The notes under the pieces were generated by a model. That model was not told the origin of the DNA and ran no database searches. It worked only from the letters and a program-made list of their open reading frames with translations. The translations under genes were made by a program, and so were the position numbers. DNA of 64,000 bases from Collinsella provencensis (GTDB taxonomy: Bacteria; Actinomycetota; Coriobacteriia; Coriobacteriales; Coriobacteriaceae): contig NZ_LT904908.1 of NCBI RefSeq assembly GCF_900199705.1, forward strand, positions 798,530 to 862,529, in the 5' to 3' direction. Shown piece after piece: positions 51,534 to 61,642 of this stretch (positions are counted from its first letter, which is position 1; every line of letters starts with the position of its first letter).

Positions 51534-53041
51534 GCAAGCTCACCTCCCTTCCCCGCAAAATCGGGTGCAACACGGCAACCCGCCGCACCCGTCGTGGCCT
51601 CAAAGCCACGCTCGACGGCGCGGGCAAACGTCAGCAAGTTGCGGTCGTCAAACGCCTTGCCCACCAGTTGCGCCGCCACGGGCATGCCGGAGGCGGAGCC
51701 AACACCCAGCGGTACCGTGATGCCGCCGTTACCGGCAATGTTGATCGAGATTGTGAACAGGTCGGACAGGTACATCTGCGTGGGGTCGGACAGCTCGCCG
51801 AACTTGAACGCCGTGGTGGGGCTGGCGGGCATGAGCAGCACGTCGGCCGCCTCATAGGCGCGCTCATAATCGTTCACGATAAGCGTACGGGCCTTCTGAG
51901 CTGCGTAATAGTACTTGTCATACACACCCGAGGACAGCAGGTAGGCGCCGAGCATCTGACGACGCTTCGCCTCAGCACCAAAGCCCTTCGCACGGGAACG
52001 GGCGGTCTGCATGGCCAGATTGGGGCAGCCCGGCTCCTGATACCCGTAGCGCACGCCGTCAAAACGGGCGAGGTTGGAGAACGCCTCGGCGGGGCCGATC
52101 ACGTAATAGGCCGCGATGGCGGCATCCAGATGCGGGAGCTCGACTTCAACCAGCTCCGCGCCCTGATCTTGCAGCACGTGGGCAGCGAGCTCGACGGCTT
52201 CTTTGACCTCGGAAGTCAAACCGGGTGCATTCATGAACGAGGGGATGATGCCCACGCGCTTGCCCGCAATATCGCCCTCGAGTCCGGCAGCGAAACTATC
52301 CGCGCAATCCACGCTCGTGCTATCACGCTCGTCGCGGCCGCCCGCGCACAGCGCGTCCATGGCACGCGCTACGTCTTCGACGGTGCGCCCAAACGGACCC
52401 ACCTGGTCGAGTGAGGAGCCAAAGGCCACCACACCGTAGCGCGAAACCGTGCCATACGTGGGCTTCATGCCCACCACGCCGCACAGCGCAGCGGGCTGGC
52501 GAATGGATCCGCCCGTGTCGGAACCCAGGGAGAGCGTGACCTCACCCGCTGCAACCGCAGCCGCGGATCCGCCCGACGAACCTCCGGGCACGCGCTCGAG
52601 GTCCCACGGGTTGTTCGTGCGGAAAAACGCCGAGCTCTCGGTGGATGAACCGAAGGCGAACTCGTCCATGTTGGCCTTGCCCACCGGCAGACAGCCCGCA
52701 TCCAACATGCGCTGCACGCAGGTGGCGGTAAAGGGCGACTCATACGTCTCAAGCATGCGGGAAGCACAGGTGGTACGCGTTCCCACCAGGTTCATGTTGT
52801 CCTTGACGGCCAAAGGCACACCCGCAAGCGGGGGCAGTACCTCACCCGCCGCGCGAGCAGCGTCCACGCGAGCGGCGGCCTCAAGCGTCAACTCGGGCGT
52901 GACCTGCAAAAAAGCCTGCACAGCGCCGTCGCGCGCTTCAACTGCATCCAGAGCGGCGCGGGCGACTTCGGTGGCCGAGAAATCTCCAGCGGCAACGCCG
53001 GCGGCAATCTGCGCGGCAGTCAACTCGTCGATGAACGCCAT
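51530..53041 (-). CDS. gatA: Aspartyl/glutamyl-tRNA amidotransferase subunit A
   Basis: A 503-residue amidase-signature enzyme. The catalytic triad is visible: Lys in LAVKDNMNL, Ser in GSDTGGSIRQPAA (cis-Ser and nucleophile) with PGGSSGGSAAAVAAG before it. It hydrolyses glutamine and sends ammonia to GatB. The start overlaps the gatC stop (TAATG), and the end overlaps gatB, so gatCAB form one operon. Confidence 0.98.
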   Translation of the reverse strand: MAFIDELTAAQIAAGVAAGDFSATEVARAALDAVEARDGAVQAFLQVTPELTLEAAARVDAARAAGEVLPPLAGVPLAVKDNMNLVGTRTTCASRMLETYESPFTATCVQRMLDAGCLPVGKANMDEFAFGSSTESSAFFRTNNPWDLERVPGGSSGGSAAAVAAGEVTLSLGSDTGGSIRQPAALCGVVGMKPTYGTVSRYGVVAFGSSLDQVGPFGRTVEDVARAMDALCAGGRDERDSTSVDCADSFAAGLEGDIAGKRVGIIPSFMNAPGLTSEVKEAVELAAHVLQDQGAELVEVELPHLDAAIAAYYVIGPAEAFSNLARFDGVRYGYQEPGCPNLAMQTARSRAKGFGAEAKRRQMLGAYLLSSGVYDKYYYAAQKARTLIVNDYERAYEAADVLLMPASPTTAFKFGELSDPTQMYLSDLFTISINIAGNGGITVPLGVGSASGMPVAAQLVGKAFDDRNLLTFARAVERGFEATTGAAGCRVAPDFAGKGGELA

Positions 53042-53349
53042 TACTGCTCACCTCCGCCCAAAATCGAAGGCACGCGGAATTGACGCTCACGCGAGGCGGC
53101 GGCATTGGACAGCGCCGCGTCGATCGGCAACGCACGAACGGTATCCACCGCGTCATCGCGCATGACGTTCGACAACGTGCCGATGGGATGGAACGTGGGC
53201 TCCACATCCTCTGCGGTGTAATTCAAAATCGGCTCAACCATCTCAACGGCGTCATTGAGATAGCTGGTCATCTGCTCAAGCTCTTCGCCCTCTAGGGCAA
53301 TGCACGCGTAATCGGCAATCGCGTGCACGTCATCTTGGGTGAGTGCCAT
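53041..53349 (-). CDS. gatC: Aspartyl/glutamyl-tRNA amidotransferase subunit C
   Basis: A 102-residue GatC (ALTQDDVHAIADYACIALEGEELEQMTSYLNDAVEMVEPI, ... EPTFHPIGTLSNVMRDDAV) that stabilises the GatA-GatB complex. The ATG at 53349 follows AAGGAGG; a longer upstream frame is not supported. First gene of the gat operon. Confidence 0.95.
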   Translation of the reverse strand: MALTQDDVHAIADYACIALEGEELEQMTSYLNDAVEMVEPILNYTAEDVEPTFHPIGTLSNVMRDDAVDTVRALPIDAALSNAAASRERQFRVPSILGGGEQ

Positions 53350-53393
53350 GCGGTGCCTCCTTCTTCCCAGTAGATATAGCCCTCTTAGTGTAT

Positions 53394-53422
53394 AAAAAAG
53401 GCCGCCCCCAAACGAGGCGGCC
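53394..53422 (-). terminator. Terminator between HPr and gatC
   Basis: On the minus strand GGCCGCC pairs with GGCGGCC across nine bases and is followed by TTTTTT. It separates the HPr gene from the gat operon. Confidence 0.9.
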
Positions 53423-53448
53423 CGAAAGAAACCCAACTTGTTACAGCA

Positions 53449-53700
53449 CTAGAAGGTGAATACCTCACGCAGGGCATCGGCGCAGGCGAGTTCATCGGGG
53501 CCCTCGACGACAACCCGAAGCGTCTCTCCCTTGCGAGCGTCGAGCGCCATGAGTCCCACAAAGTCCGTCGCAACACTGGAACGCTCACCCGCGTATACCG
53601 TCACCGTGCTCTCAAATGCGCGGGCAGATGTGCAAATCTGAACGACCGGCCGTGCGTGGAGTCCCTCAAAACCGGCGATGACATGAGAAAGCTCAATCAT
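53449..53700 (-). CDS. HPr-family phosphocarrier protein
   Basis: An 83-residue HPr. The PEP-dependent phosphorylation site is His15 in GLHARP; Arg17 and Pro18 are conserved. The regulatory site, normally Ser46 in KSIMGVMSLG, reads TDFVGLMALD, so residue 46 is Asp. The ATG at 53700 follows GGAAGG. It is next to the glucose-type EIIA gene and would pass phosphate from EI to PTS permeases such as the one at 45098. With Asp46 it cannot be phosphorylated there by HPr kinase and may resemble the Ser-P state permanently. Confidence 0.88.
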   Translation of the reverse strand: MIELSHVIAGFEGLHARPVVQICTSARAFESTVTVYAGERSSVATDFVGLMALDARKGETLRVVVEGPDELACADALREVFTF

Positions 53701-53822
53701 AGAGACCTTCCTGGCAATAGGACGGCAGCGCGCAACGGGAAAGCGGCGCCTCTGGGGCGGGCGCCCAACTTGGAGCAATCGTCACACCTAGGGCAAACGC
53801 CACGCCAAAGGCAAAATCGCTC

Positions 53823-54359
53823 TTACTTGCGCGTCACCGTAACCACGGCGTCGCCGGCGGCAACCTCAGCGTCTGCCTCGACGGCAAGCTCGACTGCTGC
53901 GAACTCGGCGGTGTTGGACACGGCGAGCACCACGCAATCCTTGTAACCCGCCTCGGCGATAACGGAGCGGTCCATTTTGAGCACAGGCTGGCCGGCTACG
54001 ACCTTGTCGCCCTGCTTCACGTAGCCCGTGAAACCCTTGCCCTGCAGGTTGACGGTGTCAACGCCCACATGCACGAGCACTTCGATACCGCTCTCGCCCA
54101 TGATGCCCACGGCATGACCCATGGTAACGGTGACCTCGCCGCTCACAGGAGCATACACGGTATCGTCCCCGGGCCAAATGGCGCAGCCCTTGCCCAGAAT
54201 CTCGCCGGAGAACACCGGATCGGGGACTTCGGTCATCTTGATGACCTTGCCCGTCACCGGAGCGCACAGCACATCGGCACCAGCCTGTGCCTCGACGTTC
54301 GCCGGAACGGCGGGGGCGGCAGGCGCCTCTTTTTTCTTAAATACGTCAAACAGACCCAT
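53823..54359 (-). CDS. PTS glucose-type EIIA component
   Basis: A 178-residue free-standing EIIA(Glc): a short Lys-rich N-terminus and an Ala/Pro linker, then LCAPVTGKVIKMTEVPDPVFSGEILGKGCAI, GHAVGI and the active-site VLVHVGVDTVNLQG (His97). It accepts phosphate from HPr and donates it to EIIB domains lacking their own EIIA, such as the beta-glucoside permease at 45098. The ATG at 54359 follows AAGGAGGGTCC. Confidence 0.95.
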   Translation of the reverse strand: MGLFDVFKKKEAPAAPAVPANVEAQAGADVLCAPVTGKVIKMTEVPDPVFSGEILGKGCAIWPGDDTVYAPVSGEVTVTMGHAVGIMGESGIEVLVHVGVDTVNLQGKGFTGYVKQGDKVVAGQPVLKMDRSVIAEAGYKDCVVLAVSNTAEFAAVELAVEADAEVAAGDAVVTVTRK

Positions 54360-54448
54360 GTGGACCCTCCTTGTTACCTTGAGCACCCGTGCACTCAATT
54401 CAGTAGGTTTATTCTACCGCAGGTAAATCAGCGCACTTGTCGATTCGC

Positions 54449-55378
54449 CTAGAACAAAACTAAACCGATGCCCAGCAAACACGGCATCGTGATGAGCGAA
54501 AGCAGCGTGGAAGACGACACCAATCCGGCTCCAAAACGATAGTCCCTACCGAACATCTGGGGGAAAATCGCCGTAACCGTGCCACAAGGCGCCGCAAATG
54601 CAATAAGCAGCGCCAACTTGATGGGCGTGGGCAGCGGCAAAGGAAGCATGCAAATCACGATCAACAGCGGAACCACCAGCAGGCGCAAAAAGTTGGTGAG
54701 GTACAAGTTCTTGTTGCGCAAAATGCCGCGGATATCCGCCTGGGCAAGGTAGGAGCCGAGCACGAGCATCGCAAGACCCGTGTTGAGCCCCGCCAACCCC
54801 GAAGCCGTGGACTCCACCACACCGGGAAGATGAACGGAGCCCAGGAACAGCAGCACACCCACGAACACCGCGGCAACGGCCGGATTGGTCAGAACGCGCC
54901 GAGGTGAGACCTCCTCCTTGTCCTGGGAGATGAGCCAAATGCCATAGGAAAACGTAATGGGCACCTGTGCAGCGATGCAAGCCGTGACGTAGAACACGTA
55001 CTCCTCGCCCAGCACCGCCTGGACGAGCGGAATGCCCACGAATCCCATGTTCGAAATCATGATGCCAAGCTGCGAAATACGTTGGCGCTCGCGATAGACA
55101 AACCACCCGATTGCGGCGGCGACAAAGGTGAAAGCCCACGTGAGGACCATGCAAATGGCACCGTCGATGAGCTTTTCCATCTCAAACGTAGTGGCGAAGG
55201 CCGTGATGGTGATAGCAGGGTTCGCAACGTAGAGCGCCACGTTTGCCATCTGTGCAGCACCATGATTATCCAGGTACTTCGCCTTCACGAGCACCACGCC
55301 CACGCCCATCATCAGGAACATGGCGACGGTCTGCGTCACCATAATCGGCATCGTCTCGGAAAGCGAAATCCCCGGCAT
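54449..55378 (-). CDS. AEC-family transporter
   Basis: A 309-residue membrane protein with about ten hydrophobic segments in the two-fold repeat of the auxin efflux carrier family. ISNMGFVGIPLVQAVLG, LNTGLAMLVLGSYLAQ and FAAPCGTVTAIFPQMFG are conserved family motifs. Bacterial members export or import organic acids such as malate. The ATG at 55378 behind GGAGAGA is preferred to an upstream one. Substrate unknown. Confidence 0.88.
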   Translation of the reverse strand: MPGISLSETMPIMVTQTVAMFLMMGVGVVLVKAKYLDNHGAAQMANVALYVANPAITITAFATTFEMEKLIDGAICMVLTWAFTFVAAAIGWFVYRERQRISQLGIMISNMGFVGIPLVQAVLGEEYVFYVTACIAAQVPITFSYGIWLISQDKEEVSPRRVLTNPAVAAVFVGVLLFLGSVHLPGVVESTASGLAGLNTGLAMLVLGSYLAQADIRGILRNKNLYLTNFLRLLVVPLLIVICMLPLPLPTPIKLALLIAFAAPCGTVTAIFPQMFGRDYRFGAGLVSSSTLLSLITMPCLLGIGLVLF

Positions 55379-55427
55379 ACTGTCTCTCTCCACCCCGCAC
55401 GCGCACGGCATGCGTCTTCTCGATTCC

Positions 55428-56711
55428 CTACTCCTGAACTCGCTCGGACTCGACTAAACGGTCGATTTCGCGTTTGCGCAGTATCAGGATCAGCAACGGG
55501 ATAACCGTCACCAACACCGCAGCCGCCACCAGCGTGCCTTGGACGCCAAAGATGTGCGCCAAAATGGGCGCACACAGCAGCGGGAACGCACCGGCCATAT
55601 TGTAGCCCGCGCCCATGGCCGCGTTCACGCGACCGATGCGATCAAGCGGAGTATGAACCTGGACGAGTGTGTCTTTAATGGGCCCGAACGCCGAAAACGC
55701 CGCACCGAGCGCAAACTGACCGATTGCGGCCACCAAAACGAAGGGCGTGGACACGTACACAAAGCTCCCCAGGCCCGTCGCCATAAGCACCACCAGCAAG
55801 GCGCGCACGTTGATGAACCGCGGGGGCATGACGCCGGCAAACACCGCACCAACGATGCCGCCCACACCTGACAGGGCAGACAGCCAGCCCATCCACTCCG
55901 CGCCGACCTTGAGGACGTCGCGGTAAAACAGCGACTCAAGCGGGTCAAACGCACCGTAGCCCATAAACGAGATGAGAGTTGCCCAAAAGAGCAGGGACAG
56001 CACGCTGCTACCGAATATCTCGGAAAAACCGGCGTAAATCGAATTGCGCGGACGACTGCCGGGGGCTGCCGCGGGATCCAAAGCTTCGGGAGTATCGAGC
56101 TCGTCGCGCGCAGGTGTACGCAAGGCGTGGAATCCCCAACCGGGAACGTACGCCAGCGCCGAGCAGGCTGACATGAACAGGAACACCGCCTGTGTGGGAG
56201 CGACAAGTGTGATCATGCCACCCACGATAGGGCCGATCACGATGGAAATATTGCCCGTCAGTGTGACAAGCGCGTTGATGCGCTTGAGCTCATCAAGGTC
56301 GTCGGTGAGATAAGGCGGGAAGGAACGCGCCACAACGTCGGCCATACCCCATGCGAGGCCGAAAACCGCCGCACCTGCGAACACGCCCACGATGCTCGTG
56401 CCGACGACCTGGTACAAAAGACCGCTAAACGTCAGGAATCCCGCGCAAAAACGCAGGTACGTGCGCGGACCGATGCGATCGAGCAAGCTGCCACCGAACA
56501 TGCCGCCAATCACGAGCAGCAGATTGAGTAGGCCGACGGCGACCGCGTTATCAACCACGTCCGCGCCCATGGCAAACGTGAGCGTGCCCATAACGCCGAT
56601 GAAATAGCTCGACATGGCGCCGACATACAACAGCAAGCGCACGGAAATCAGGCGAAGAACCTGGCGGGTAAGTTGCGGCGAGGAATACGTAAAATACTGA
56701 CGCAAATTCAT
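55428..56711 (-). CDS. MFS transporter
   Basis: A 427-residue major facilitator with about 12 membrane segments and typical loops (SLLDRIGPRTYLRFCAGF between segments 2 and 3; LDRIGRVNAAMGAGYN in the second half). It is distant from the Mef protein at 2263. Members of this type export drugs or small metabolites; no substrate can be assigned. GGAGCTCCTTATG holds its ribosome-binding site. It is divergent from the nucleosidase gene. Confidence 0.88.
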   Translation of the reverse strand: MNLRQYFTYSSPQLTRQVLRLISVRLLLYVGAMSSYFIGVMGTLTFAMGADVVDNAVAVGLLNLLLVIGGMFGGSLLDRIGPRTYLRFCAGFLTFSGLLYQVVGTSIVGVFAGAAVFGLAWGMADVVARSFPPYLTDDLDELKRINALVTLTGNISIVIGPIVGGMITLVAPTQAVFLFMSACSALAYVPGWGFHALRTPARDELDTPEALDPAAAPGSRPRNSIYAGFSEIFGSSVLSLLFWATLISFMGYGAFDPLESLFYRDVLKVGAEWMGWLSALSGVGGIVGAVFAGVMPPRFINVRALLVVLMATGLGSFVYVSTPFVLVAAIGQFALGAAFSAFGPIKDTLVQVHTPLDRIGRVNAAMGAGYNMAGAFPLLCAPILAHIFGVQGTLVAAAVLVTVIPLLILILRKREIDRLVESERVQE

Positions 56712-57018
56712 AAGGAGCTCCTAATTTGAGATAGCAAGAGGGGCAGCGCGGACGCAACCGCGTGGCAGACGAACGTAAACGATGTCCCTACTTGATACTC
56801 AATCCTCGCTCCTTCAAGCGTCCGAATCGTTGACACACCAGTGTAGCAGAGCGCTTTTCCTGCGCCAACTTTGGCCGCGCGCGAAACATGCCGTTCAAAT
56901 CCGCCTGAAAACCTGCGCAGACGTCCGCTTTGTTCGTGTACGACCATCCGCAGGGTCTGTGATGCCATTCTTTTCCCTGCTAGAATATGCTGCGTTCAAC
57001 TTGCATGATTGGAGCGTT
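56712..57018. other. Divergent promoter region, MFS / nucleosidase
   Basis: No gene is supported. TAGAAT at 56981-56986 is a likely -10 for the nucleosidase. The leftward MFS gene begins 308 bases away. Nothing else structured was seen. Confidence 0.45.
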
Positions 57019-57837
57019 ATGACACCCACCATCGCAATCATCGGCGCACTCGAAAAAGAGGTGCGCCACATTTATGCTGCCCTGGAAAACGGCACCACGG
57101 TCGATGAGGCCGGTCTCCACATCGCGAGCGGCACGTATCACGGGCTCAACATCGTCGCCACTGTCGCCGGCATGGGAACGGTCAACGCCGCCGCCGCAAC
57201 GCAGCACCTCATCAGCGCGTATGGCGCAAACACCGTCATCTTTTCGGGCATTGCAGGCGGGCTCAATCCCGCCCTGCACATCGCCGATGTGGTCATCGGC
57301 GAGCGCCTGCGCTACCTGGACACCGACACGGCCCTCATCGCCGAATCGACGCCCGGCCTCGAAGAATTTGCAAGCAGCGACTACCTGGTCGACCTTGCCG
57401 AAGAAGCCCTTCGCGAGCACGGCTATGTGAATGCGGCCGGTGCTGACTCCCCCGCTGACAAAGGGGCAAGCAGGGCAGTCGTCAAAGACGCGAAGACCCC
57501 TGACGCCGACCCCAAGCAATACCTGCGCGGCACCATCGCGTCTGGCGACCGCTTCATCACGGGCGCCGAAGTCAAAAATGCCGTTATCGCTGCCACGCAT
57601 GCGGATTGCGTTGAGATGGAGGGTGCCGCAATCGCGCACATCGCCGCTAAAAACGGCGCGGATTGCCTTGTGCTGCGCGCGATTTCCGACAACTGCGACG
57701 AGGAGTACGACGCCTTCTCGACCCGCGTGTTCGACCTTGATGAGTATGCGCAAAGTGCCAGCGTTCTCGTGCTCTCCCTCATCCAACGCTTATCCACTCA
57801 GCTTGACGCCAAGGCAAACGACGAGCTCGACGCGTAG
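57019..57837 (+). CDS. mtnN: 5'-methylthioadenosine/S-adenosylhomocysteine nucleosidase
   Basis: A 272-residue nucleoside phosphorylase-fold enzyme that splits MTA and SAH to adenine and the ribose thioether, recycling SAM by-products. IIGALEKEV carries the catalytic Glu12; FSGIAGGLNPALHIADVVIG, VEMEGAAIAHIA and LRAISDNCDEE (Asp) are diagnostic. It is about 40 residues longer than usual owing to a low-complexity Ala/Asp/Lys insert (about residues 140-170). The ATG at 57019 follows GGAGCG; an upstream frame is not supported. Confidence 0.94.
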   Translation: MTPTIAIIGALEKEVRHIYAALENGTTVDEAGLHIASGTYHGLNIVATVAGMGTVNAAAATQHLISAYGANTVIFSGIAGGLNPALHIADVVIGERLRYLDTDTALIAESTPGLEEFASSDYLVDLAEEALREHGYVNAAGADSPADKGASRAVVKDAKTPDADPKQYLRGTIASGDRFITGAEVKNAVIAATHADCVEMEGAAIAHIAAKNGADCLVLRAISDNCDEEYDAFSTRVFDLDEYAQSASVLVLSLIQRLSTQLDAKANDELDA

Positions 57838-57852
57838 CCCGTATTCTCCATC

Positions 57853-57940
57853 ACGAAAGGCAACCCCATGGCAGCCAGCAGCACGAAAGGCCGTCGTTGG
57901 GAAGCCGCGCTCTCTACTACGAAAGGCAACCCCATGGCAG
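57853..57940 (+). repeat. Duplicated ribosome-binding site and start of engB
   Basis: A 22-bp exact direct repeat beginning ACGAAAGGCAACCCCATGG occurs at 57853-57874 and 57919-57940. Each copy holds a GAAAGG site and an ATG, 66 bases apart and in frame. Translation could start at 57868 (231 residues) or 57934 (209). Confidence 0.85.
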
Positions 57941-58563
57941 AGGACATCAACTACAACAAGGTGCATTTTGTCGCCAGCTACGGCAAGGCGTCGCAGATTC
58001 CGCCTTCGACCTGCCCGGAAGTCAGCTTTGTAGGCCGCTCGAATGTGGGCAAGTCCTCCATCATGAACAAGCTGTTCAACCGCCGCAGCTTGGTCAAGGT
58101 GTCGAGCACGCCCGGCAAGACGTCCAACATCAACTTCTTCGAGGCAGACGGCGTGCACTTCGTCGACCTTCCTGGCTACGGCTTTGCGCAGCGCAGCAAG
58201 GGCGAGCGTGAACGCTGGGCCAACCTGATCGGCGACTTCCTCGAGTCGGAGCGAAGCTTCAACCTGGTGGTTTCATTAGTGGACATCCGCCACGACCCAA
58301 GCAAGCTCGACCTGCAGATGATCGACTACCTGCAGGAAAACGGCTTCAACTTCGTCGTTGCCCTCACCAAAGCGGACAAGCTTTCCAAAGGCGCGCAGGG
58401 CAAGCAGCTTGCCTCCATCAGAAAACAGCTGCACGTTCCTGCCGACCGCATTTTTGTGACGAGCAGCCAAACGGGCCAAGGTATCGATCACCTCAAGCAG
58501 CTCATCGTCGACTACTGTCTGGGTGAAGATGACGGGGTCGAAGCGCTCGAGGAATCCGAGTAG
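57934..58563 (+). CDS. engB: Ribosome biogenesis GTP-binding protein YsxC/EngB
   Basis: A 209-residue GTPase for 50S subunit maturation: G1 GRSNVGKSSIMN, G2 TPGKT, G3 DLPGYGFAQ, G4 LTKADK and G5 VTSSQTGQGI are all present. The start at 57934 gives the normal length; a duplicated in-frame start lies 66 bases upstream. It follows mtnN after a short gap and is probably cotranscribed with it. Confidence 0.96.
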   Translation: MAEDINYNKVHFVASYGKASQIPPSTCPEVSFVGRSNVGKSSIMNKLFNRRSLVKVSSTPGKTSNINFFEADGVHFVDLPGYGFAQRSKGERERWANLIGDFLESERSFNLVVSLVDIRHDPSKLDLQMIDYLQENGFNFVVALTKADKLSKGAQGKQLASIRKQLHVPADRIFVTSSQTGQGIDHLKQLIVDYCLGEDDGVEALEESE

Positions 58564-58740
58564 CTTCCTGCGGAGCCAACGCCCAGACCAACAAACAAGA
58601 ACCGGCGGCAAGCAAGCGCGCCGCCCATGCCCGCAAACCCCTCTCACGCCAATGCATATCCACAATTGAGATCCACCCGAGTAACGGGTGGTTTTCTCGT
58701 GTCGCGCTACGCGCGCCGCAGGGTTGAGGACCCTCTAAGC

Positions 58741-58772
58741 AAATGGTCCGCCTCAACGACGGACCATTTTTT
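58741..58772. terminator. Terminator between engB and ligA
   Basis: AAATGGTCCG (58741-58750) pairs with CGGACCATTT across nine to ten bases, followed by TTTT. The A- and T-tracts on both sides let it serve the convergent engB and ligA. Confidence 0.92.
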
Positions 58773-58794
58773 CGAACGTTATTATTCTCGAGAA

Positions 58795-61056
<2,262 letters not shown>

Positions 61057-61066
61057 CTACAGGGTA

Positions 61067-61330
61067 CCATCCCGCACGGACGACAAGCCGCATGGATATC
61101 GGACGTAACGACCAGCTCCCGCCCGCGCCATCCCACGTGGATAACAGGCGACAAATCGGTCCCTCCCTGATGCGCGACCCAGCCGCCCCATCCCGCGTGA
61201 ACGGTGGGAGGCGGGTCGATCTCCGCCTCAATGCGCGGTCCAGCCGTGCCATCCCACGTGGACGGTGAGCGGCAGGTCGACATCCACCTCGACGCGCTGC
61301 CCAGCCGAACCATCCCACGCAAACGGCGAG
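61067..61330. repeat. Tandem array of ~61-bp imperfect repeats (five units)
   Basis: CCATCCCRCG recurs at 61067, 61128, 61188, 61249 and 61310, spacings 61, 60, 61 and 61. Units share CCATCCCACGTGGA, GGTCGA and GCGACCCAGCC-like blocks, with units 3 and 4 the most alike. The period is not a multiple of three and no single frame is kept, so it is not coding. Confidence 0.8.
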
Positions 61331-61576
61331 AAATCATAGAGTGCCAAAATGGTGTACTTAGCGATGCTGAAAAATTGAACCGAATTCATTACTCCCAGCG
61401 CTCGTTCTTCCTGCATTTTGATGAATTTCAGTCACGAATTCGGTCCAATTTTTCGACTCTTCAAGTAGACCACCACTTTGGACTCAAAAGCATCGCCTCG
61501 AACCGCACCAAAAAGCCCGGCATACATGTAGGAGCGGGAACATCGACAATGCGAACCCCATCGCCTCAGACCGCAC

Positions 61577-61618
61577 CAAAAAGCCCGGCATGCGAAACTG
61601 CGCATGCCGGGCTAAAAA
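61577..61618 (-). terminator. Terminator of htrA
   Basis: AGCCCGGCATGCG (61582-61594) pairs with CGCATGCCGGGCT (61601-61613), 13 bp, with a T-run on the minus strand. It lies 25 bases past the htrA stop. A similar CCAAAAAGCCCGGCAT half-site at about 61507 may be a decayed copy. Confidence 0.92.
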
Positions 61619-61642
61619 GGAAAGGACAATCAACCGCTTGCC

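Noticed and set aside
49716-51857. Long rightward open frame (over 700 codons) antisense to gatB and gatA
   Set aside because: It lies exactly opposite two unmistakable housekeeping genes; high-GC codon use creates long antisense frames. No ribosome-binding site or family motif.
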